Shown here: piece by piece, positions 32,746 to 45,208 of the stretch
Numbering within the stretch: position 1 is the stretch's first letter
Layout: each line of letters begins with the position of its first letter
Assembly: GCA_036924085.1 (NCBI GenBank)
Contig: JAVGWX010000019.1
Location: 9,442,361-9,506,360, forward strand
Origin: Ariolimax columbianus
Lineage: Eukaryota > Mollusca > Gastropoda > Stylommatophora > Arionidae
Length of the DNA: 64,000 nucleotides
Direction: 5' to 3'
Notes under the pieces: model-generated
The model's database searches: none
What the model was told of the DNA's origin: nothing
Seen by the model: the letters and a program-made list of their open reading frames with translations, nothing else
Made by a program: the position numbers and the translations under genes

Positions 32746-33084
32746 AATTTTTAGTGATGATTTTGATGGAGATGTTGATGATTTTGGCGGAGAGGAGAAA
32801 AAGAATGAATGATTTCCTTCAAAAGCCCATTATTGGCAGGACTGTTAGAGCGATTCTTTTTAAGATTTAAGAGACAAGATTTGCTTTTCCAGGTTCTTAC
32901 ATTTGAAGTCTTTGACCAGTGACTGGCAAAAAGGTCAGTGACCATTACTCCTGATTGCGTCTGTAAGGGTATCAGCTTCATTCTACTTCACTTGTTCTGT
33001 AGCCATCATTTGTAACGTGCAACGATTTTGAATCATGCTTTCAATTTCGGATTCTGTGGTTTTTCGTGGTCTTTGGACAACCTC
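32746..33084. other. Unassigned intron sequence
   Basis: Nothing recognised. Confidence 0.4.
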
Positions 33085-33197
33085 TCTTTTGCTTATCAGA
33101 ATGTGAGGAAAGCTATTGCAACCCGCCACTTAACGGCGCATAAAAGAGTAAACCTACTCATTGGGGGTATTCGCAAACAACAACAACAACAACAACC
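33085..33197 (-). repeat. Dispersed repeat family B, tail fragment
   Basis: The antisense tail reads GCCACTTAACGGCGCATAAA, AACCTACTCATTG and TTCGCAAAC followed by (AAC)n. It matches the (TGT)n end of the copy at 60420 read backwards. Confidence 0.75.
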
Positions 33198-33279
33198 ATG
33201 GCGGTGCTGGTGATCGTGTCAGGTTCAAGGCCGAAATAATTCCAGCATCGACCGGTTTTGATGGTCGGAATGTCCATTT

Positions 33280-33640
33280 GATTTCTCTTGGCAAGCAATT
33301 CTCGCTTGGTGATGGTGGTCATATCTACTTCATTTCTCTGGGGAAGCAGTCCTCTCTTGGTGATGGTGTTCATATCTACTTCATTTCTCTGGGCAAGCAG
33401 TTCTCTCTTGGTGATGGTGTTTATATCTACTTCATTTCTCTGGGCAAGCAGTTCTCTTTTGGTGATGGTGTTCATATCTATTTCATTTCTCTGGGCATGC
33501 AGTTCTCTATTGGTGATGGTGTTCATATCTACTTCATTTCTCTAGGCAAGCATGTCTCGCTTGGGGATGGTGTTCATATCTACTTCATTTCTCTGGGCAA
33601 GCAGTTCTCGCTTGGTGACATTGTTCGTCTAGAAAATTGT
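33280..33640 (+). repeat. 51-base minisatellite, about 7 copies
   Basis: The unit CTCTTGGTGATGGTGTTCAT, ATCTACTTCATTTCTCTGGG and CAAGCAGTTCT. 51 is a multiple of three, which explains the open frames on both strands. Confidence 0.95.
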
Positions 33641-34126
33641 ATGTATCTTTCTTAGGCATGTTATGTGGAGAGAAGTAGATTTTGAAAATTCTTTTTCCGT
33701 TACTCTCCAACCGTCTGCATCAAACAGAAGTACATAAAGTACGCTTACCAAACCACACAAAACTACAGGATTCCTATGAGTTAGAGAAAGTACTGCAGCT
33801 TGAAAGCGAACTGTACCTCTTCTTATAATGATAATACCTAAGTCGCTAGCTTAACTCATTCACTCCAGAACATGTTGGGCTTCTGGAGACATGTATTATT
33901 GCTACATAAAACATCACTAAAAAGTATAGCTACATTTACATATTTAGGAACAAAAATCATATAGACGGGTTGTGCATTTAAGATTGAAATCTCATCACGT
34001 AAAACAAACTGCTTTAGAAACTATCATTGCAAACAAGGACACATCGTGCTTTGGTACAGACTTCCTTAGGGGGCATATGCAGCGAAAGCCTATTTAGTAA
34101 GTAGCTACATGGAGACCAATACTTAC
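33641..34126. other. Intron sequence downstream of the second Ig exon
   Basis: No further exon or element recognised. Confidence 0.45.
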
Positions 34127-34426
34127 ATCTGCTGTTGATTGTGAGATCCCCTTGTCGTTCCAGAATGTCGCCATTAATATTCTTAGCTAGACATAAATAT
34201 GACCCCGTGTCTGAGCATTGCACGTTTTTTAGCTTGTACTCAATTTGTGAGATATTCTGCACGCGTACAATCTCCAGGCGTGCATGATCTGTTATGGCCA
34301 TCATTTGCGGAGGTGGGCAAGAGTTGACAATGCAGCTCATAGTTACAGATTCACCGACTACTACAGGTGTGTTGGATAGGTATCCTGTTTTCATTCCTGT
34401 AGAAAACGATTTGAACTCCGTGGAAT
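34127..34426 (-). CDS. Receptor exon: second Ig domain
   Basis: A 300-base exon begins after the acceptor GACACCTCTTTCTCAG and ends before GTAAGT; both ends are phase 1. It encodes one complete Ig domain: an A'/B-strand GESVTMSCIVNSCPPP with the first disulphide Cys, and an F strand VQCSDTGSYLCLAKNINGD that carries the D.G.Y.C signature. The closing G strand is QGDLTIN. The usual Trp of strand C is not seen (PQMMAIT occupies this place). An extra Cys pair (SCPPP and VQCSD) may form a second bridge; this pattern is common in molluscan Ig receptors as far as I recall. It is the clearest Ig domain in the window. Confidence 0.85.
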
Positions 34427-34479
34427 CTGAGAAAGAGGTGTCAATCAACATTTTTTGTCAAAACAGGCGAATTTATGTC

Positions 34480-34865
34480 AAATGAGACAAATTCAAGTCA
34501 AGTGAGAGGAATTTATATCAAGTGATGTGAATTTAGGTCAAGTAAGGGGAATGTATGTTAAGTGAGGTAAATTTATGTCACGGAATGTTAATTTATGCCA
34601 AATTAGCTGAGTGTGTGTCAAGTGAAGTGAGTGGGGGGTGGGGGTGGGGGGTCCAAGTGAAGTAAGTGTGTGCCAAGTGAGGTAAGTGTGGGCAAAGTGA
34701 GGTGAGTGAGTACAAGTGCGGTGAATGAGGGCCGAGTGAAGTGAGTGAGTGCCAAGTGAGGTAAGTGGGGACCAATTAAGGTGAATGTACGTCAGGAGAA
34801 GCAAATTTATATCAAGTTAAGTGAATTTATGTCACGTGAGATGAATATATGTAAAGAAAGGTCAA
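34480..34865 (+). repeat. Imperfect 19-20-base tandem repeat upstream of the second Ig exon
   Basis: Units vary around GTGAATTTATGTCAAGT and GTGAGGTAAGTGTGTGCCAA. The array starts about 55 bases from the exon acceptor. Confidence 0.85.
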
Positions 34866-35787
34866 TTTACGTGACAGGAATTCTACGATAATGAGAGTCA
34901 TTTGATTCATTGACTGATTTACCGCTTCGCTCCAACTGAAGCATAGCACCACACCTACATCTGGTCCCTATGCAAGAAGCATGTATCCAACCCTTTTCAG
35001 TGACAATTTCAAAAGCAACAGTTTTACATAATGAAATGGATATCATCATGCTTCTCCCTGTTTATTCGCTTGTTACAAGGCGGCAGTGGTTCTCTTTTGT
35101 CAACTCTGGCATAACTTTGGTTATTTTGTGCTATTAAATATATACCTATATTAATTCTCCAATGTTATAATGTGTCATTTGAACTGAGGATTTGATCGAA
35201 TTGCGTGATGTCCCCACAAATGGGTTAAGAAATGAGGCGCTGCCCATGATCATTATGAAAGTCGTTCATTTTAAAAACAATTTGATATAGGGAGATGACA
35301 CGGAGTATTGAAAAATGAAGGGAGTGGGGGGAACAGATGGGTTGGGGGAAAAGAGATGGACGATTTTGAAAGGAAAATGACGGATGAGTTACGTTGTGAA
35401 GAGACGGGCTGGTTGGAGGGAGAAGAGAAGGGCACATTGATGGACTAGTTGAAGGAGGAAGAGATGTGCAGGATGGGGGGGGGGGGCGGAATAACGTTTT
35501 TTCTACTGAATGTCAAATGAAAATCTGCCATGTGCTCTGCTTGGCGATACTAAGGACATGTGACCTTTATTTCTAAAGCCTATAAGTTCTCCGGGTGGAT
35601 CCTATCATTGGGAACAAACGTCATAACTAGATTTATTTTTCAAAGACAACCTAATAACACAATCCTCCTTGGTTGATGGTGGTGGGAGGTGATTGTAACA
35701 GTCACTGGGGATTGACCTAATTCCTAGTTAAGAAAATATGTGCTATTCAAACATTTCAATATAACATGGAGAAGATTGATCATTTTG
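34866..35787. other. Intron sequence with a dispersed-repeat fragment
   Basis: Bases 34918-35045 are related to 7285-7420. The rest, including a purine-rich patch at 35290-35490 with a G run, shows nothing recognisable. Confidence 0.4.
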
Positions 35788-35872
35788 TTGGTGCTTCTTC
35801 TTCTTCTTCTTCTTCTTCTTCTTCTTCTTCTTCTTCTTCTTCTTCTTCTTCTTCTTCTTCTTCTTCTTCTTG
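35788..35872 (+). repeat. (CTT)n microsatellite, about 28 units
   Basis: Pure CTT repeat located where family A copies carry their trinucleotide tail. Confidence 0.97.
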
Positions 35873-36085
35873 CCCTTCTTTTTTTTTGTCAGCACAAGAA
35901 CGTTATGTCATAGTGTTCAGTGAGGATGCGGTATATGTGTCGATTTCAGCCCGGCATTTTGGTTTGCCTTCATTCTTTGATCTATATTCTTTTAGCCAGA
36001 CTGCACGGTTGCAGGATGTTTCCAGTGCCGACATTTTTAGGTGGAGTAGAATTATGTCAGATATCGGTCGTGGACCCCGATGAAA
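35873..36085 (-). repeat. Dispersed repeat family A, old copy
   Basis: TTCATTCTTTGATC, TTTTAGCCAGACTGCACGGT and GCAGGATGTT follow the block order of family A at considerable divergence. Confidence 0.6.
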
Positions 36086-36089
36086 CCAG

Positions 36090-36230
36090 TCAGCTATGAG
36101 TATTCATTGTTCCATCTTCCATCTCAAACTAACGCAATCAGCCAGCTATGAGAATTCACTGTTACATCTTCCATCTCAAACTAACGCATGCAGCCAGCTA
36201 TGCGTATTCACTGTTCCATTTGTTCGCAAA
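36090..36230 (+). repeat. 52-base tandem repeat, about 2.7 copies
   Basis: The unit CAGCTATGAGTATTCATTGT, TCCATCTTCCATCTCAAACT and AACGCAATCAGC. Confidence 0.85.
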
Positions 36231-36534
36231 TACATTCCTGACCTCATCAGAAAAAAACGAAAAATATGTTGCACTTTCCTGTGATCCAGTGCAACCATCC
36301 CAGTGCACGCGTTTCAGTCAGGTGTGGCCTATCTAGCACTTGACTGTCCGCAGCTTGCCTAAGGGTAGGAGGTTTGTGGACCTCTTTGTCTGGTCATTAC
36401 CGTTCCATCTGTCTACCTTGGCAAACGCTGCTGGTATCTATACTAGACAAGCATAGCTCTTGGGATGATGGTGTCACTCCAGGTCTAACAAGACGAGGTG
36501 GTGATACCAAACAGTAGGGAACAGATTTACACAT

Positions 36535-37515
36535 GATAATGAGGATCCTTCTTCTTTTCCTTCATCGTTCGTTCTCATACACCCTCTACCATCCGATTCT
36601 TCTTTTCCTTTATCGTTCGTTCTCAAACTCCCTGTACCAACCGATCCTTTTTGTTTCTTCATCGTTCGTTCTCATACTCCCTCTACCATCCCGTTCTTCT
36701 TTTCCTTTGTTATCAAACTCCCTCTACCATCCGATTTTTCTTTCCCTTCGTCGTTTGTTATCAAACTCCCTCTACCATCCGATTTTTCTTTCCCTTCGTC
36801 GTTTGTTATCAAACTGCCTCTACCATCCGATTTTTCTTTCCCTTCGTCGTTTGTTATCAAACTCCCTCTACCATCCGATTTTTCTTTCCCTTCGTCGTTT
36901 GTTATCAAACTCCCTCTACCAACCGATTCTTCTTTTCCTTTGTTATCAAACTCCCTCTACCATCCGATTTTTCTTTCCCTTCGTCGTTTGTTATCAAACT
37001 CCCTCTACCATCCGATTTTTCTTTCCCTTCGTCGTTTGTTATCAAACTCCCTCTACCAACCGATTCTTCTTTTCCTTTGTTATCAAACTCCCTCTACCAT
37101 CCGATTTTTCTTTCCCTTCGTCGTTTGTTATCAAACTCCCTCTACCATCCGATTTTTCTTTCCCTTCGTCGTTTGTTATCAAACTCCCTCTACCATCCGA
37201 TTTTTCTTTCCCTTCGTCGTTTGTTATCAAACTCCCTCTACCATCCGATTTTTCTTTCCCTTCGTCGTTTGTTATCAAACTCCCTCTACCATCCGATTTT
37301 TCTTTCTCTTCGTCGTTTGTTATCAAACTCCCTCTACCAACCGATTCTTCTTTTCCTTTGTTATCAAACTCCCTCTACCATCCGATTTTTCTTTCCCTTC
37401 GTCGTTTGTTATCAAACTCCCTCTACCATCCGATTTTTCTTTCCCTTCGTCGTTTGTTATCAAACTCCCTCTACCAACCGATTCTTCTTTTTCATTCGTT
37501 CTCAAACTCCCGCTA
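36535..37515 (+). repeat. 48/41-base minisatellite derived from the end of family A
   Basis: About 20 units: a 48-base form (CCGATTTTTCTTTCCCTTCG then TCGTTTGTTATCAAACTCCC, TCTACCAT) and a 41-base form lacking TCGTCG. The first and last units carry CGTTCGTTCTCA and the array runs straight into the body of a family A copy. Long Ser/Leu/Phe-rich frames in three registers are artefacts. Confidence 0.95.
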
Positions 37516-37845
37516 CCAAGCTCTGAAGAGTGCTTTGCAAGTAGAGAGATGTAGTCCGGAGAACGGAATGCATTGTAATGTAGTTTACATCTTGACTGCG
37601 AAATTTACACTTTTCGGTCTGACATATCCTACATCAGCATGGTATGTTTGAGTACCCGGTTAGTCTTCCCTTTCCGACCCTCTCTCCTTAACGATTCTGC
37701 ACTATTATCCAGGATTACCATGGGGAGATGGAGAAGAATCTTGACATCTCTGGATCTCTGGCCCTGCCGCTAACAGTCAGCTTTTGATCGCTGACCGCTA
37801 CAGCTCATGCAGTGCTCATTATCTTGTCTCATACTGACGATCCAG
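37516..37845 (-). repeat. Dispersed repeat family A, body of the expanded copy
   Basis: GTAGTCCGGAGAACGGAATG, TTTTCGGTCTGACATATCCT and ATTATCCAGGATTACCATGG are diverged forms of the family A blocks. The copy lies directly next to the minisatellite that grew from its end. Confidence 0.85.
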
Positions 37846-37986
37846 CCAGGAACCTTTGAAATGCAACTTCTGAATCTAACTCTTTTATTGATATTAATGT
37901 AGCATGCATGCAAGATGTACATTATTAATGACAATACCTCGACAATCACATCGCATTGTGTAAAGGTTATGTTTTATTTCACTTAC

Positions 37987-38316
37987 GTAAAACTTGTATC
38001 CTTTTGTATGCTACTGCAGAAGTCAAATAGTGCCTGTCCCTGCACAAGTATAAATCAGAATGTTCGCAGTTCGCATTTAGAAATACGCCGTATGCATAAT
38101 TCATATTAATGTAAACACTGTACAATTCTCTTTTCAGTGAAGATATATATGTATACGAAAGAGGAAAGCCACGCATTTCACAGGTGAAATTCAAAATGTC
38201 TTCTGATTCTTCTATTGTCAGGACAGTATCGTTGCTGTTCAACAGATCTTCTGTTCTGTTCGTGCCGTGTTTGAGATCAATTATGTGTAGCTTGAATGAT
38301 TTGATGTAGGTCTCAA
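37987..38316 (-). CDS. Receptor exon: first Ig domain
   Basis: A 330-base exon starts after TTATCAATTTTTTTCCAG and ends before GTAAGT, phase 1 at both ends. The first third (ETYIKSFKLHIIDLKHGTNR) is a linker. The Ig domain shows a B strand DILNFTCEMRGFPLSYTYIS with the first Cys and an F strand NANCEHSDLYLCRDRHYL with the D.Y.C core, then a G strand YKRIQVL. As in the second Ig exon, an additional Cys precedes the F-strand motif. Strand C lacks the canonical Trp. N-glycosylation sequons NRT, NDT and NFT are present. Confidence 0.8.
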
Positions 38317-38698
38317 CTGGAAAAAAATTGATAAATATATTAAAATATTTATTTGTGTGTGGTGAATTGTGCGTTTTACCCTAATTGTTATGTTTACGAC
38401 CTCCTAGACTTTTAATATTTCAAAATATATTTCATAAGACAGAACACTTCATCTACTTAGGCAGCAAATTGAAATAGGACGGAGACACAGCAACTGAAAG
38501 ATTCGCTCCAATCGAAATCACTGAGCAAATACATCAAACTAAAGATGTCCAACTTCAACACAATATCACTATTAAAATTTGCACAGGAAAGCTGGAAAAT
38601 GACCAACACTCCTGAGAATAGACTGAATGTGTTGGCAGACAGACAGACATATAGATAGATAGACATTTAGATAGACAGACCAGACAGACAGATTAGAT
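38317..38698. other. Intron with a possible RT scrap
   Basis: Around 38450-38640 a plus-strand frame with YLGSKLK and later decayed codons could be the C-terminal part of an RTE-like element. The similarity is short and I do not assign it. Confidence 0.3.
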
Positions 38699-38941
<243 letters not shown>

Positions 38942-39364
38942 ATTATATACTACAGGACTGCCCCGAATATAATATACAGAGATAATCCAACTGGCCCATA
39001 GAAACAACACTGGAAGAGAAACTTTATGGACCTATACGTGAACTACAAAAGACAGTGAAGTTTATACAAAAAACAACATTGCAGATCAGAAATATTTTCA
39101 AGCGAACGAAAGAAGAAGAAGAATCACCATGGACAATCAATGCACTAAGTACTCTACCCACCCATTGGAACTGAAAATCACAATTCATCTGTTTGTGATT
39201 AATTGATCACGGCGGTTCAAGAATCGTAGGACCTGTGGTCAGCTAGCCAGTCCACCATGCATTAAGATGGCCCAGAGGCAATTGGGGTATCTTTCAAACT
39301 CTCCGTTGTCCCCCTGTGACGAAGCCCTTGTATAATGCTTACTCAACATAAAATGCACATTTAC
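38942..39364. other. Unassigned intron sequence
   Basis: Nothing recognised. Confidence 0.4.
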
Positions 39365-39870
39365 ACACAACACCGTTAAGTGAAAAAAATTAGCTGTCAG
39401 GTTAGTTTCTCTAAAACTCCTTTGCCCACAAAAAATGAGCTGTCAGGTTAGTGTCTCTAAAACTCCTCTGCCCACAAATAAATAAGCTGTCAGGTTAGTG
39501 TCTCTAAAACTCCTGTGGCCACAAAAAATGAGCTGTCAGGTTAGTGTCTATAAAACTCCTGTGCCAACAACAAAAAAATGAGATGTAACGTTAGTGTCTC
39601 TAAATATCCTGTGCCCACACAAAAATGAGCTATGAGGTTAGTGTCTCTAAAACTCATGTGCCCACACAAAAATGAGCTGTGAGGTTAGAGTCTCTATAAC
39701 TCATGTGCCCACACAAAAATGAGCTGTCAGGTTAGTATCTCTAAAACTCTTGTTCCCAAAGAAAAATGAGCTGTCAGGTTAGTATCTCTAAAACTCCTGT
39801 GCCCACCGAAAAATGAGTTGTGAAGTTAGTGTCTCTAAAACTCCTGTGCCCACACAAAAAGTCAAGCTTC
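39365..39870 (+). repeat. About 47-base minisatellite, about 10 copies
   Basis: The unit AAAAATGAGCTGTCAGGTTA, GTGTCTCTAAAACTCCTGTG and CCCACAC, with small indels. Confidence 0.93.
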
Positions 39871-40230
39871 TCCTTGTCGTTAGCTGTGCCTCACTTTTGT
39901 TTTAGTCGCTGCGGTTCATCTTTTTTCTTGTTAACCTGGCTGTATATAAAGCTAATGTACTTGAACCTGATCTGGCGCTATAAGTGATTTATGACGATGT
40001 CTTTATGTTTTCTAACAAACGTTACCAATAAATTTGTTTAGTATCTCCGTTAACACATTTATTTTTGCTTTGATTGCTTCATCAGGGACAATAAAAGAAC
40101 GAAAACTACGAATAAATCACAAAAATTACAACATCTCAATAAAATAGACGGTTCCGTTAGGTTTTTGTCCTGGTGGGGACACTGAACCACTACCTATATA
40201 GATTTTTGCTCTGATGCTCCTTCACTCTTT

Positions 40231-40268
<38 letters not shown>

Positions 40269-40439
40269 GCAAAGGCAAAGGCAAAGGCCGCCGTCCATTG
40301 CAAACGATGATGGCATAATGTATTTTGCTATCGCTATTTTTAGTAAGGATTAACTGCGCTACTTTTTATCCTCACTTTCTCGTCTCGAGCCGCCCGACCC
40401 CAGTGGCACGTCAAGGACAAGACGACTAGGAGGTGGCTA

Positions 40440-40525
<86 letters not shown>
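39871..40525. repeat. Unique sequence with two (AT)n tracts around a short insert
   Basis: (AT)n runs lie at 40232-40264 and 40441-40525. Between them sits a 175-base block with GGCAAAGGCAAAGGCC at its start, which looks like a separate dispersed repeat. No coding signal was seen. Confidence 0.6.
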
Positions 40526-40527
<2 letters not shown>

Positions 40528-41120
40528 TCAGAATGTGGAGTCTTTCGCATACCTAGGCAGCAATATTAACACTTAAGGAGGTACAGAAAACTACGTTCCA
40601 TTACTAATACAGAAGGCGAGAAAAGCTTTCATTTTATTGAGGATTTGTGGAAGTCTAAAGAATTTAAAACCACCACCGAAATAAAGATCTTTAACTCCAA
40701 CAAAAAACGCTTTCTATTATATGGCTCTGAAACAGGGTGGACAACAGAGGCATTTATGAAAAAAGTACAGACTTTCGTAAGTGGTTTCCTGCGTAAAATA
40801 CAAGGATGGAAACGGTACGACAAGATCACCAACGTAGAACAGATGGGGAAAACGGGACAACTACCAGTGGAGCATGAAATACGGAGGAGACGATGGTGAT
40901 GGATACGCCTATACATTATGGAAACCAGTAGATAACATTACCAGACAAGCTTTGTTCTGGAATCCACAGGGCAAGAGAAGTAGAGGAAGAGACACTCGTG
41001 ATAGAGGGAACTGGAAACAAATATCAAGGCAGTTGGTATGACGTGGACAGAATCGACTCAGATAGCTCATGATAGGAAGACTTGGCGAGTATTTGCGGAG
41101 GACTCATGCTCCACATGGAG
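40526..41120 (+). pseudogene. RTE-like reverse transcriptase C-terminal fragment
   Basis: Pieces in shifted frames read VESFAYLGSNIN, then KAFILLRICGSL, LLYGSETGWTTEAFMKKVQT and FLRKIQGWKRYDKITNVEQM, followed by EHEIRRRRW. This is the region after the catalytic domain of endonuclease-reverse-transcriptase elements (YGSETW and the IRRRRW block). Several frameshifts and stops are present, and the catalytic box is lost upstream at the (AT)n tract. Confidence 0.8.
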
Positions 41121-41136
41121 CTGACAGGTTCGTGAC

Positions 41137-41330
<194 letters not shown>

Positions 41331-42892
41331 AAGAGATAGAGCCAGAGAGAGATACAGAGAAATATATAGGGAGTGATAAAGAGAGCTAAACACATAATAT
41401 GTATTGACAACGATACGAGACAGATTCCAAAAATACTGTACCAGAACCGATTGATTTGATGGAGCTCTGTCGCAGACGGTAAAGAGGTCTGCTCTATTCT
41501 ATTGCACTCTACATTTAAACAAAGTCAAGAAACGCTAAATATAAACACAACACAACATATTATTTAGTCCAGTAGCACTGACAACTATAACTGTCTAACA
41601 ACTTAAATTCTTTTTCTTACTAGCTTATTTAAAACACTCCTACCGCTAAAACCTAACCTTATCGATACTGTTATTTCCCGGTTCTTTCTCCTCTCTTAAA
41701 TCTGGTCTGCTAGTTTGGCCTGTTGCGATCGAACTTAGTTGCGGACTGCCGCTGGTGGTAAAGTTCGTAGGTTCTAAACCAAAGTATGACGTCCGTTGTC
41801 TTTTTCCTCTTTGTCGGCGATTGATCAAAGTGGTCTCAATACGGTCAGGATAGACTGCATTAAATGTGATCCATGGAAAACTGCCTTTATCTGCGACCGA
41901 CGACTTACATTCAGGTGATGTCGACGTGATCGGTGGGACTGTGTCAATCTGATGAATAAGATGACTGGAAGACTGCCTCTATAAACTACTGACGACTTGT
42001 AATTACGACCACTACATAATATGGGGGTAGTTACCTTGCTTGCTGTGTATCTATTTCAACTGCCTCTCTCCGTCGCCTAAATCTCAACTCAAATCTGCGT
42101 CAACTGCATATCTTCCGTCGCCTGCCCTCCACTGAGCGTCTTTTTCGAAAGTCTTCTCCTGTAATCTATGAAGTCAAGTCTTTTCTCCCCACCACTTGCT
42201 CTCAACTGAGGGTTTCTTTGGAATGTCTTCTCAAGTAATGTCCTCCCTTCTTTCTACTGGGATTTTATATTCGATCTGCATCTCCAGATGATGTGATTTC
42301 TAAAACGGCGCACGTTTTTGTCCGTCTGCTTGTCATTAGCCCCCATCCTGCTCCATTGGTTTCCAGACGACGCGGGTTTGTCGGCGGCAACAAATCTACC
42401 ACAACTATCTTTCTAAGTGTGGACACATGGTCTGAAACTTACGTTAGGTTTCGTATGTTTACCAGAAATTCCACCTGGGCGGTTCGAGACAAAATCTACG
42501 TGGATCGATTTGGTTACTCATTTATGGCGGGAATGAGTTCAACTGCATTGACTCAAATTCCACGAAGAAGAAAGAAAAAATATTGTTGTCTAAGCTTTTT
42601 TATATCTTTATCCCAACTGTTCCATGTTAAAACATGTCTCAGCTACTACTTGTATATTGTCTCTAAAGCTAAGATCTGTTACAATACGAAATATCGGACA
42701 AAGATATATGGCAACTTACCCAAATATGGAACAATTTATAAAGATATGAAGAACCTTACAAAGATCCATGGCAATTTATGAATATACATGAGAACATACA
42801 AAGATACCAGACAGCTTACAAAGATTCACAACTTACAAAGGCACGGAACAACATATATATTGCACAACTTCTAAGTCTGAGGTTCCTTACAA
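41331..42892. other. Unassigned intron sequence, 1.5 kb
   Basis: No Ig, lectin or transposon motif was recognised on either strand. Segments at 42030-42250 are pyrimidine-rich with repeated CGTCGCC words. A plus frame at 42293-42781 resembles nothing I know. Confidence 0.4.
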
Positions 42893-44525
42893 TAATAAGA
42901 AGCAACTTACAGAAACACAAGAACAAGAGACAACATACAGAAACACAAGCACAAGAGACAACATACAGAAACACAAGCACAAGAGACAACATACAGAAAC
43001 ACAAGCACAAGAGACAACATACAGAAACACAAGCACAAGAGACAACATACAGAAACACAAGCACAAGAGACAACATACAGAAACACAAGCACAAGAGACA
43101 ACATACAGAAACACAAGCACAAGAGACAACATACAGAAACACAAGAACAAGAGACAACATACAAAACTACAAAAACATTAGACAACTTACAGAAACACAA
43201 GAACATTAGACAACTTACAGAAACACAAGCACAAGAGACAACATACAAAACTACAAAAACATTAGACAACTTACAGAAACACAAGAACATTAGACAACTT
43301 ACAGAAACACAAGCACAAGAGACAACATACAAAACTACAAAAACATTAGACAACTTACAGAAACACAAGAACAAGAGACAACTTACAGAAACACAAGAAC
43401 AAGAGACAACTTACAGAAACACAAGAACATAAGACTACTTACAGAAACACAAGAACATTAGACAACTTACAGAAACACAAGAACATTAGACAACTTACAG
43501 AAACACAAGAACATTAGACAACTTACAGAAACACAAGAACATTAGACAACTTACAGAAACACAAGAACATAAGACACCTTACAGAAACACAAGAACAAGA
43601 GACAACTTACAGAAACACAAGAACATTAGACAACTTACAGAAACACAAGAACAAGAGACGACTTACAGAAACACAAGAACATAAGACAACTTACAGAAAC
43701 ACAAGAACATAAGACAACTTACAGAAACACAAGAACAAGAGACGACTTACAGAAACACAAGAACATAAGACAACTTACAGAAACACAAGAACATAAGACT
43801 ACTTACAGAAACACAAAAACATTAAACAACTCACAGAAACACAAGAACATAAGACAACTTACAGAAACACAAGAACATAAGACACCTTACAGAAATGCAA
43901 GAACAAGAAACAACTCACAGAAACACAAAAACATTAAACAACTCACAGAAACACATGAGCAAGTTACACATAGAAGTACAAGAACATTAGACAACTTACA
44001 GAAACACAAGAACATTAGACAACTTACAGAAACACAAGAACATTAGACAACTTACAGAAACACAAGAACATAAGACACCTTACAGAAACACAAGAACAAG
44101 AGACAACTTACAGAAACACAAGAACATTAGACAACTTACAGAAACACAAGAACAAGAGACGACTTACAGAAACACAAGAACATAAGACAACTTACAGAAA
44201 CACAAGAACATAAGACAACTTACAGAAACACAAGAACAAGAGACGACTTACAGAAACACAAGAACATAAGACAACTTACAGAAACACAAGAACATAAGAC
44301 TACTTACAGAAACACAAAAACATTAAACAACTCACAGAAACACAAGAACATAAGACAACTTACAGAAACACAAGAACATAAGACACCTTACAGAAATGCA
44401 AGAACAAGAAACAACTCACAGAAACACAAAAACATTAAACAACTCACAGAAACACATGAGCAAGTTACACATAGAAGTACAAGAACAAGAAAGAACTTAC
44501 AGAAACATAAACACAATAGACAATG
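42893..44525 (+). repeat. 28-base minisatellite, about 57 copies, 1.6 kb
   Basis: The unit ACTTACAGAAACACAAGAAC plus ATTAGACA appears with variants (AAGAGACA, ATAAGACA, GCACAAGAG). The first 250 bases use the GCACAAGAG type and later ones the ATTAGA and ATAAGA types. A block of several hundred bases near 43530-43985 is repeated 501 bases further on. Confidence 0.97.
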
Positions 44526-44564
44526 TACAAACGTCAGGAACAAATAACACTCTGCATTTCTTAC

Positions 44565-44702
44565 CCAATGTACTTTTGTTCGCGGTACAAACTATGTTGA
44601 CCAGCATGTGTCTTGTTATATTAGATATTTTATTTGTCTGTACATCAAAGATCTTCCCATCTTGCAATAGAATGGCATAACTTGATGTCCTAGAAATAGC
44701 TT
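44565..44702 (-). CDS. Receptor exon: second half of the lectin-like domain
   Basis: A 138-base exon is bounded by the acceptor TTGGCCCACAG (preceded by a T-rich stretch) and the donor TTGG/GTAAGA, phase 1 on both sides. Joined to the exon at 54137, the reading continues the second helix (SDIVSCLK, then EAISRTSS), followed by YAILLQDGKIFDV and a closing LVNIVCTANKS, whose placing agrees with the C-terminal FxC/VxC strand of C-type-lectin-like domains. The long loop with the WIG and Ca-binding EPN/WND motifs is missing, so sugar binding in the classical way is unlikely. It could instead lack a middle exon that I did not find. The 28-base array starts about 40 bases after the donor. Confidence 0.55.
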
Positions 44703-45208
44703 CTGTGGGCCAACATATTATGGAAATCAGAAAATATGATTTGCACAAAACATTTGAAAATCAAACCTGTCGGTTGGTTTCGCACTTAATTATGCTACTG
44801 CACCTAACACAATATTTGGAAAATGTCAATACAGGTAGGTAAGTTCCTTCCTGGGTCACAAGATTCGTAAAGTTTACAAATATGCAAATATCTATGTCAA
44901 CAGATGAGTAGCAGAGGGAAAGAGCATTCTCTTCTCAAGACAAAGGTACTGGTTTGGATCCTTGATACCGAGATGTTCCTGGCAACCAAGCTGTAAATGG
45001 GTACATGGCTCGATTTTAGCGAAGGAAAGGCAGTGAATACGGGAACATGGCCACCCAACCTCATAAAAAGTTGAGACCAAGTACAATGCAGTCTCCAACA
45101 CGGTCATCATCGATATCAGTGTCTGCAACTGATAGATAGTTGTCCTTTCACACCAGTTATTTGAGGTATAGAACCGACATTTCATTTGGCTCTTTACCCT
45201 AGGCTTTC
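44703..45208. other. Intron sequence with a possible SINE body
   Basis: At 44930-45090 the words GGATCCTTGATACCGAGATG and CTGTAAATGGGTACATGGC resemble the body of the SINE at 24641 (CTTAAATGGATACCGG) at considerable divergence. Confidence 0.35.

Noticed and set aside
36533..37651. 372-codon Ser/Phe/Leu-rich frame and two overlapping frames
   Set aside because: Products of the 48/41-base array derived from repeat family A.
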